From: Candidatus Poribacteria bacterium
Lineage (GTDB): Bacteria; Poribacteria; WGA-4E; WGA-3G
DNA: 59,172 bases
NCBI GenBank assembly: GCA_012270865.1
Contig: JAAXHL010000196.1
Span: 1 to 59,172 of the forward strand
Direction of reading: 5' to 3'
Positions 53,408 to 59,172 of this stretch are shown here, piece by piece; position 1 is the first letter of the stretch, and every line of letters begins with the position of its first letter. The translations under genes were made by a program, and so were the position numbers. The notes under the pieces are model-generated. The model was given only the letters and a program-made list of their open reading frames with translations, did not search any database and was not told where the DNA came from.

Positions 53408-54322
53408 TCAATCGTGTGTCCCGTCAGATAAGTTGTTCTTGTCTTCCTCGGTATCAGCAGATTTGATTTCATATTTTTTCAGTTGAAGGGTTTTAACCGT
53501 TGTTGAAGTCACGATTCCAGGCAATGGAACAATTTTGAGAAAAATATCCTCCGCTTTTTGATGAGACTTAACGATTCCAACATTTGGAGCCACCCATAGC
53601 GTTGTAACGGTTTCACCTGATGGATTTGTGTCTTCGCCTACTTCCGGGGGGGTTATTAGGACCTGTGTGTATGTTCGGTACTCTATTTTCAAGCAATTTT
53701 GAAAAGTGCCAGCGGGTGTCTCGACGTTTTCTGTACCAATGACCTTGCCTCTTTCGGTAATTGTAAAATTAAATGCGACATCACCAGGCTCCTGCGGTGG
53801 GTCTACTTTCATCGTAATTTTGGCATTTATCTGTGTTGCGTCCCATTTTTCATTAAAGGCGATCGGCACTGCCAGCATATAGAACGCGTCTTGTATCTCT
53901 GCCTCAACATCGTAGTAGACCTCAATATCTTGATCGGGTGGGCCCATCTGCTTTGCGGTTTTGAGAAAAGCGTCCATCTCTTTGGCAAGACGTGCTTGCA
54001 ACGCTTTCCGTGCTTCATCGCCGACCCAGAATGTAACACCCTCTTCATTGACTTGATAGAGACCCGGGTGGATGTGATAGTCATAATCTACCGAGTTTTC
54101 TAAGGTAGGTTCATACTCAAAGGCGAGGTACTCCATCCCTCCTATCCTTTCTCCCTCAATAGCCCGACGCGTTAATTCGTTTCCGTCTTGGTCTTCGTAA
54201 ACCCAGTAACTTTCGGGTGTAGCCGGAAAATATTGGGCAATTTCTGATGTATCTCCGATTCGTACTCCGCTAAAACCGAAGACGAGTAAAAGTATAAAGA
54301 CAATGCGAAATCCTTTTAACAT
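53408..54322 (-). CDS. Exported protein of unknown function
   Basis: A 304-aa protein. The signal peptide is MLKGFRIVFILLLVFGFSGV. A mixed beta-rich domain follows, starting FPATPESYWVYEDQDGNE. The C-terminal part has ETPAGTFQNCLKIEYRTY and TTLWVAPNVGIVKSHQ, a pattern seen in TapB/DUF3108-like periplasmic proteins. The last 15 residues are acidic. I start at ATG 54322, preceded by GGAGG; the frame runs on to 54712 but that part overlaps the divergent sulfatase and has no signal. It converges on the Gfo/Idh gene. Confidence 0.68.
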   Translation of the reverse strand: MLKGFRIVFILLLVFGFSGVRIGDTSEIAQYFPATPESYWVYEDQDGNELTRRAIEGERIGGMEYLAFEYEPTLENSVDYDYHIHPGLYQVNEEGVTFWVGDEARKALQARLAKEMDAFLKTAKQMGPPDQDIEVYYDVEAEIQDAFYMLAVPIAFNEKWDATQINAKITMKVDPPQEPGDVAFNFTITERGKVIGTENVETPAGTFQNCLKIEYRTYTQVLITPPEVGEDTNPSGETVTTLWVAPNVGIVKSHQKAEDIFLKIVPLPGIVTSTTVKTLQLKKYEIKSADTEEDKNNLSDGTHD

Positions 54323-54404
54323 GTTAATGTTCCTCCAAGATATCTGTTTTAGGTGCGCTTGATTAGATAGACGCTGCTCATGCAAAAAAGAGAGAAAAAA
54401 ATTA

Positions 54405-54433
54405 TTGACATTATTAGGAATGTCCTGTATACT
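54405..54433 (+). promoter_or_regulatory. Sigma70 promoter of the second sulfatase gene
   Basis: TTGACA (54405-54410), a 17-bp spacer and TATACT (54428-54433): 11 of 12 consensus bases. The leader of about 115 bp contains gcgcgcc repeats (54509-54528). Confidence 0.75.
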
Positions 54434-54555
54434 CACTATGATATTCATCATTGTTGTTTGCCACGCTTTGTACACGCTGAACACGGGATTTGGGCAGGAA
54501 AAGATACGGCGCGCCTCTAAAGCGCGCCTAATTTCATGGATTAGGAAATCACAGT

Positions 54556-55884
54556 ATGAACAAGCCAAATATAATCTATATTCATTCACATGATACGGGA
54601 CGGTATGTGCAACCCTACGGGCATGCGATACCGACTCCGAACATACAAAAACTTGCGGAAGAGGGTGTGGTGTTCCGAAATGCGTTTTGTGCGAACCCGA
54701 CCTGTTCGCCATCGCGCGCTGCGCTCCTCACGGGACAGTGGGCACATAGCTGCGGTATGGGCGGATTGGCGAACCGTGGCTGGAGTCTGCCTGTATCCGA
54801 CCACCTCATACCGCATACACTGAATCGTAATGGGTATGTCACGGCGTTGGCTGGGTTCCAGCACGTCGTGCGAGATGTTCAAGAGACAGGTTATCAACGT
54901 CTATTAGCGCAAGATCGCGGTCGAGATGGTGCGGAAGAGCGCGCACGCAATTTCATCGCCGAGAAACATGACGCGCCGTTTTTTTTAGATGTCGGTTTCG
55001 GTGAGACACACCGACGCGCGAAAGGGTTCGCACCACCGCCAGAGGGTGAACCGAAGACGGATCCGCGCTATGTAAAACCGCCGGCACCGTTCCCCGATAC
55101 GCCTGTAACGCGACAGGATATGGCGGAATACATAGATTCAGCCCGCACACTTGATAAGAAGATGGGTGTGGTTTTTGATGCGCTTGAAGAAAATGGGATC
55201 GCTGATAACACGCTCGTGATATGCACGACCGACCACGGTCTCGCCTTCCCGCGAATGAAATGTCATTTGAGTGATCACGGTATCGGTGTGATGCTGATCG
55301 TCCGCGGTCCGGGTGGTTTTGACGGTGGACAAGTCGTGGACGGCTTGGTTAGCCAAGTTGATCTGTTCCCTACGATCTGTGAATTGGCAGGCATTGAAGC
55401 ACCAGCGTGGTTGCAAGGGACTTCTGTTTTGCCGTCGGTTCGCGGCGAGGCGGACGATGTTCGCGACGCTATTTTTGCCGAAGTCAATTATCACTGTTGC
55501 TATGAACCGCAGCGCGCCGTTCGGACGCAGCGGTGGAAATATATCCGACGCTACGACGATGCTGAGAAGTGGGCACTGCCGAATTGCGACGATAGTATCA
55601 GCAAAACTTTCATGCTGGAGCACGGTTGGGCGGATCAACCGGTTGAATTGGAGCGGTTGTACGATGTCGTGTTTGATTCATCGGAGGCACACAACCTCGC
55701 GGGGAACCCCGATTATGCGGAGGTTTTGGCGGAGCTGCGCGGGCGTTTGGAGGATTGGCGGTCAGAGACCGATGATCCGGTGAGCGAGAGCCAGATTATG
55801 GTGCCACCGGAGACGGCTGTCGTCAACGATCCGACGGATATATCACCGGGGGATCAGCACTATCCTGCGCGTGAAATGGTGTAG
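54556..55884 (+). CDS. Sulfatase, heparan N-sulfatase-like
   Basis: A 442-aa formylglycine-dependent sulfatase. IHSHDTGR places Asp13 and Cys50 lies in CSPSRAALLTG, the C-x-P-x-R modification site. CTTDHGLAFPRMKCHLSDHGI carries the late metal ligands and Lys. ERLYDVVFDSSEAHNLAGNPDY near the end is typical. The closest family in memory is the N-sulfoglucosamine sulfohydrolase group. No signal peptide is visible. It is expressed from a near-consensus promoter and ended by a strong terminator, so it is a single-gene unit. Activation needs an enzyme not seen here. Confidence 0.87.
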   Translation: MNKPNIIYIHSHDTGRYVQPYGHAIPTPNIQKLAEEGVVFRNAFCANPTCSPSRAALLTGQWAHSCGMGGLANRGWSLPVSDHLIPHTLNRNGYVTALAGFQHVVRDVQETGYQRLLAQDRGRDGAEERARNFIAEKHDAPFFLDVGFGETHRRAKGFAPPPEGEPKTDPRYVKPPAPFPDTPVTRQDMAEYIDSARTLDKKMGVVFDALEENGIADNTLVICTTDHGLAFPRMKCHLSDHGIGVMLIVRGPGGFDGGQVVDGLVSQVDLFPTICELAGIEAPAWLQGTSVLPSVRGEADDVRDAIFAEVNYHCCYEPQRAVRTQRWKYIRRYDDAEKWALPNCDDSISKTFMLEHGWADQPVELERLYDVVFDSSEAHNLAGNPDYAEVLAELRGRLEDWRSETDDPVSESQIMVPPETAVVNDPTDISPGDQHYPAREMV

Positions 55885-55893
55885 GACCAACAT

Positions 55894-55920
55894 AAGGGTG
55901 GATTCTGCCTCCACCCTTTT
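55894..55920 (+). terminator. Rho-independent terminator after the sulfatase gene
   Basis: AAGGGTGGA (55894-55902) pairs with TCCACCCTT (55910-55918), running into a T stretch. Confidence 0.8.
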
Positions 55921-56093
55921 ACTGGCTGTCTGCAGAAATAGTAGATTAGAAAAAGGAGCGGCTTGTCGTTTTCTCCTGAATTTCAGCCCCGCCGTGTGCA
56001 CTGCGCCGCGGACAGACGCGAATTGTATTAACGGACTCAGTTTCATCATCGACCAAAAGAGTTCACCGTGCCTGAGTTACCGGAGAGGTTTCA

Positions 56094-56468
56094 TCACAAT
56101 TTATACCGGTTGGTTTCGGGTTGCCATGTGCGAATCAATTCGGTTTCTAATGCCAAGGTATGCTCGGGGTCCTCGGTAAATACGACAGAGAAGTGGATGA
56201 GTTCTCCGAATGTCCTGAGTTGGATTCGGAGTTCAGGATTCTGTTCATCGGAGAGGTGCTGGAGCAAGCGGCGACGGAGACACGTTGTTGAGATCCCAGC
56301 ATAGAGGCGTTGGTATCCACCTATGTCGTCAGGTAGCCAAAGCGCGTAAAGACCGCATCGCCACTTCGGAAGTTGTAAAACGGCATTCCGAGTAAAAGGG
56401 ATCCGTTTCTGCTCTAATTGGTACTGGATATGAAATAGAGAGGTGTTCACTGGTTGTGATCCGTTCAC
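56094..56468 (-). CDS. GIY-YIG-like nuclease-domain protein
   Basis: A 124-aa protein starting at GTG 56468. GLYALWLP and LYAGIS are the GIY and YIG strands. LRRRLLQHL supplies the conserved Arg/His helix, and ALETELIRTWQPETNR the catalytic Glu and the closing Asn. The domain spans about 38-122, after a 35-residue lead. The start codon overlaps the stop of the DUF1156 methylase gene (GTGA), so translation is coupled. It may nick or cut DNA near methylated or unmethylated sites, as nucleases next to methylases often do, but this is inference. Confidence 0.75.
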   Translation of the reverse strand: MNGSQPVNTSLFHIQYQLEQKRIPFTRNAVLQLPKWRCGLYALWLPDDIGGYQRLYAGISTTCLRRRLLQHLSDEQNPELRIQLRTFGELIHFSVVFTEDPEHTLALETELIRTWQPETNRYKL

Positions 56469-57856
56469 TCGTCTGTGTCAAACTCTAAATGTCCCTGTTG
56501 CGGATTTCGTATATTTTCCTCAATGGCATTCCAGGAGGTCACAAGCGTATTGAAAAGGAATGCGTTCTCAGCGTTACCTTGTCTGTCATAATGGCTATAG
56601 AGGATCCGGGCGAGTCGTTCTACGGATGCAACTGGATCAGATGTTGGATTATTTTGCATTGCAGTTCCGACTTCTACCGCGCCTTCTATACCTCTACCAT
56701 CTTCGTTGCGTGGGTTGAGGTGGTAGATCATCAAGTGGCATGCCTCCCATGTGGTTATCTGTAGGAGCGAGAGTTGTGCATTCGGATGGGTGTCATCATA
56801 AGCATCAAGTGATAGCAACCAGACTCTGCCGCTTTCTGCTGTGAGTACGCGCCCCCGCATTGTGTCAATCGCAATGTTATTCGCCCGCGCCAAGACTACT
56901 GCCCTGTCGTAGTCACCATGGGTAAAATCGTACTGCTTGAACCATGCAAGGCAAAAGCGAGTGTGTGAATCAAATTCTCCTTCCTGTTCTGCGTGGTATC
57001 TATCAATTTCCTCGTTGATTTTGATGAGTGCCTCTCGCACCGAGACATTCACGAGTTCACCGTCTCGTGTAGTTTTGACCCCCTTATATCGGGAGTAGAC
57101 CTCCATGCCAGGGCCGATAGCGGCTTGTGCGAGGTCAACGGGTGCGATATGTGCTTCCCGCGTGAGTCTGTTTAAAGCAGCAGGCATCTCGGTTCTGAGG
57201 GCAGTTAAGAATCCACCCAAACTGATATTCTGTGCTGTGTCGGGGCGAGAGCGACAAACAAGGACAACAGAAGATGCTAACGCGTTCGCCCCATGTGCTC
57301 TGGGTCGGGCCGAACGTTCAGTCCGCATTGGCCAAGTGGCTGTTATCTGAAAGCCAGCGGATATAATTGCAGTGAGCATTGCTTCCCATCCAGTAGAGGC
57401 TCTGCCTTCTCGTTCTTCTTCCTGCTGTTTATAAGCATAGAAAATAGAGATTGGAAATTGACCCGAACAACGTTCGCGAATCCGCTGCAGCACTTTGTGC
57501 AACAATTCCTCAAAGCGATCTCGTGAATTTTCAAATCGAGGGGAGGCAATCATTTCTTCATCTCGGGGTGTGCCCATACCCGCGAACAGTTCAGGATAGA
57601 TATCACGAATACCTACGCGTAGCCAAACATAGAAAAAATTCGACAAGTCAGCGTAACCAATATTGTCGTAGTAAGGAGGATCAGTGAGGATTACAGGAGA
57701 ATCTTCCGCATGTGGTGTCGTAGCAGCATCCGCCTGATACACTTCGGCAGTGTTAACCACAGTAGGCAGACGTTCAACTGCTTTCGCTATCCATTCTACC
57801 TGTCCCATCCAATTTTGTGTTGAACCGGAGAACGGATTCGCCTCAGCAAAACCCAA
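56465..57856 (-). pseudogene. DUF1156-type adenine DNA methylase, C-terminal part after a frameshift
   Basis: This 463-codon frame starts at TTG in the middle of the protein. FAEANPFSGSTQNWMG continues directly from the upstream frame. LTDPPYYDNIGYADLSNFF is methylase motif IV (DPPY). ISIFYAYKQQEEEREGRASTGWEAM and the long C-terminal region complete a COG1743/DUF1156 protein. It has no ribosome site of its own. Together with the frame at 57796-59082 it formed one protein of roughly 900 residues or more. Downstream is the GIY-YIG gene. Confidence 0.75.
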
Positions 57857-59082
57857 ATGATCGGAATAGCAGGAAGAGTAAAAATCCCTGAGATAAAATC
57901 ACCTGAATTTTTCCATATAGCCCCTTTACATCCACCATCCGCTGTTTTTCCAATCGCAAGAGCAAGGTAGGTGCAGAGGGCATCAGCATAATCCTCCGTA
58001 GCTCCATCCTGTACAGTACGTTGACGAACCTCTGATATAAGATCGCTGAAAGTAGCCAACGTAGTGAGCTGACGATCTGTGAAAAGTTGATGCCACTGAG
58101 TAATACCGTAGTTCTGTAAACTGATACCCAATGCTTGCTCTGGTATTGTCCCTCTTGGTCGCCACGATGGTTGAGCAGATAAGGCAGTTTCAATATGAAC
58201 ATCATTAGGAGAGAGAAATAATCGTCCTCGATCACCTTCAGCAACTATGGCTGCCATAATCTCTTTCATATTGCCGTTTCTTGCTTCTTCTCGAACATAC
58301 TCCAATCTAACAGAATTACTACACGTAACACAAGTAACTCCAGCACGTTTCACTGTCCCACTATCCGGGACCCCGAAATTGTGGTTTTGAACAACAAAAG
58401 AGAGTGTTCGCGAAGTTTGACCAATAATCGGCCGGGTCCAGTAAGCGTTTCCCCGTCGCGTGGACAATTGAAATGTTTTCGTCAAGGGCATCGGAACTCG
58501 GCATGCTGGATTACTACATGTTACTGTCGGAACCCACAACCAAGCGATAACAGTTGCCTCGGTCCTGTCTGACAATTGTGCCTTTGGATAGAGATGACCA
58601 ATGCTTCTATATGCTTCCTCACGCATCCATTTGCCGTAGTAGCGGATATCATTTGCTAACCCTGATGTCCCGCGCCATCCTTCCAGCGAATCGGTGTCGG
58701 GATTTATTGGGGGTTGATCATAAAAATTGGGCGGAAGCTCTATCAATGCCTTGTTGAGGAGCACTGCGACAGGATTAAGATCTGAGGCGCGGGCGCGAAG
58801 TCCGAGTCGTTGTACCTCAAGCGGAATGGAACCTCCACCGCAAAAGGGATCGTAGATAGGAGGTGCTTTTTCAGCTAAATAACGCAAAATTGCATCTGCA
58901 TCTGTAGGCGCGGTTTCACTGTGTGAACGTGCGATAGATCTAGCGATTTCATAACGCGCTTCCGTCAAAACGTTTTCGTTATTAGTGTTTTCCCACTTCA
59001 CAAGCTCGCTAATGATTTCGTGCAGTTCCTCACGTTCCTCTTGTGCTTGCGGTTCGTCCAAGTATGTACTCGGATCATCCAC
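57796..59082 (-). pseudogene. DUF1156-type adenine DNA methylase, N-terminal part, truncated and frameshifted
   Basis: This frame encodes LVKWENTNNENVLTEAR, YDPFCGGGSIPLEVQRLGL (methylase motif I), a Cys-rich ribbon (CSNPACR and CVTCSNS) and ALCTYLALAIGKTADG. The frame then loses homology after LPAIPIIW, where one base seems to be missing, and continues as the other frame at 57856. At the 5' side, homology begins only at VDDPST: the usual first 60 or so residues (the LWWARRPL region) are absent. The DNA beyond 59083 looks like repeat sequence, with an AGTGG/CCACT hairpin at 59144-59160. A decayed gene, unless the breaks are assembly errors. Confidence 0.72.
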
Positions 59083-59172
59083 TAGTGTTCTGTCACATCT
59101 AAGTTGATGGTTATAATTTGTTGAGTTTGATGCGGGGGTCGTCAGTGGTAAACTGCCACTTTACAATTGCAG

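Noticed and set aside
54323..54712. N-terminal extension of the exported protein at 53408
   Set aside because: The signal peptide and GGAGG site fix the start at 54322. The extension overlaps the sulfatase start and its promoter.
57796..57856. Programmed frameshift in the methylase gene
   Set aside because: I see no convincing slippery heptamer with a following structure, and the gene is also truncated at its 5' side. Decay or a sequencing error is simpler.
1..59172. tRNA and rRNA genes
   Set aside because: I looked for GGTTCGAATCC-like T arms and rRNA-like conserved stretches on both strands and found none. The GGTTCGGTT matches belong to the palindromic repeats.

Overview
The window looks like chromosomal DNA of a heterotrophic, Gram-negative-type bacterium rich in secreted and catabolic proteins. 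The closest match to my knowledge is Candidatus Poribacteria or a related PVC/FCB-like lineage. This is inference from gene content: phytanoyl-CoA dioxygenases, sulfatases, a DUF1592/DUF1552 cytochrome pair, an ASPIC/UnbV FG-GAP protein, a DUF6785-like membrane protein, many Gfo/Idh and MDR oxidoreductases, and dispersed palindromic repeats carrying GGTTCGGTT / AACCGAACC arms. There is no rRNA or tRNA marker. LAYOUT: 1-650 is repeat-rich non-coding DNA. 648-8052 holds an M14-like carboxypeptidase, an enolase-superfamily enzyme, an oligogalacturonate-lyase-like propeller, two MITE-like elements, a HAD phosphatase, a DUF58 protein with an orphan NitT/TauT-type ABC ATPase, and a beta-hydroxyacid dehydrogenase. 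8398-18109 is a catabolic block: a secreted glycan-binding-like protein, Gfo/Idh, two MDR dehydrogenases, three PhyH dioxygenases (two in tandem), a sulfatase and a lipoprotein metallophosphatase. 18324-25237 is transcribed leftwards: an NHL-like propeller, a CARDB/alpha-toroid protein, FmdB, HolA, a tyrosine recombinase and two small membrane coiled-coil proteins. 25748-33942 is a heavy-metal-type RND efflux operon with an exported Cys/His-rich protein in front and an exported unknown behind. 33956-37835 holds threonine synthase, an ornithine carbamoyltransferase-like enzyme behind a perfect consensus promoter, and a malate/lactate dehydrogenase-family enzyme. 38084-43439 is a DUF1592 cytochrome, SMP-30 lactonase and DUF1552 series with a promoter and a GntR-like operator. 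44213-50473 is a leftward set: TPR, FGE-like and FG-GAP/UnbV/ankyrin genes overlapping each other, followed by a polytopic membrane protein. 50865-55884 returns to catabolism (MDR, Gfo/Idh, exported unknown, second sulfatase). 56094-59082 is a GIY-YIG protein and a decayed DUF1156-type DNA methylase running off the right side. HOW THE GENES WORK TOGETHER: most enzymes fit uptake and breakdown of sulfated or uronic-acid-containing sugars. Sulfatases remove sulfate, propeller and PhyH enzymes act on the carbon skeleton, and Gfo/Idh, MDR and enolase-superfamily enzymes process the sugars; no single pathway can be assigned. The metal efflux operon is a self-contained resistance unit. The most unusual points are HxH instead of HxD in the tandem PhyH pair, a MITE-like element that supplies the HAD stop codon, the GntR-like operator at the DUF1592 promoter, the overlapping TPR/FGE/UnbV-ankyrin operon, the RND pump with mixed HME/HAE signatures, and several families of dispersed non-coding repeats.
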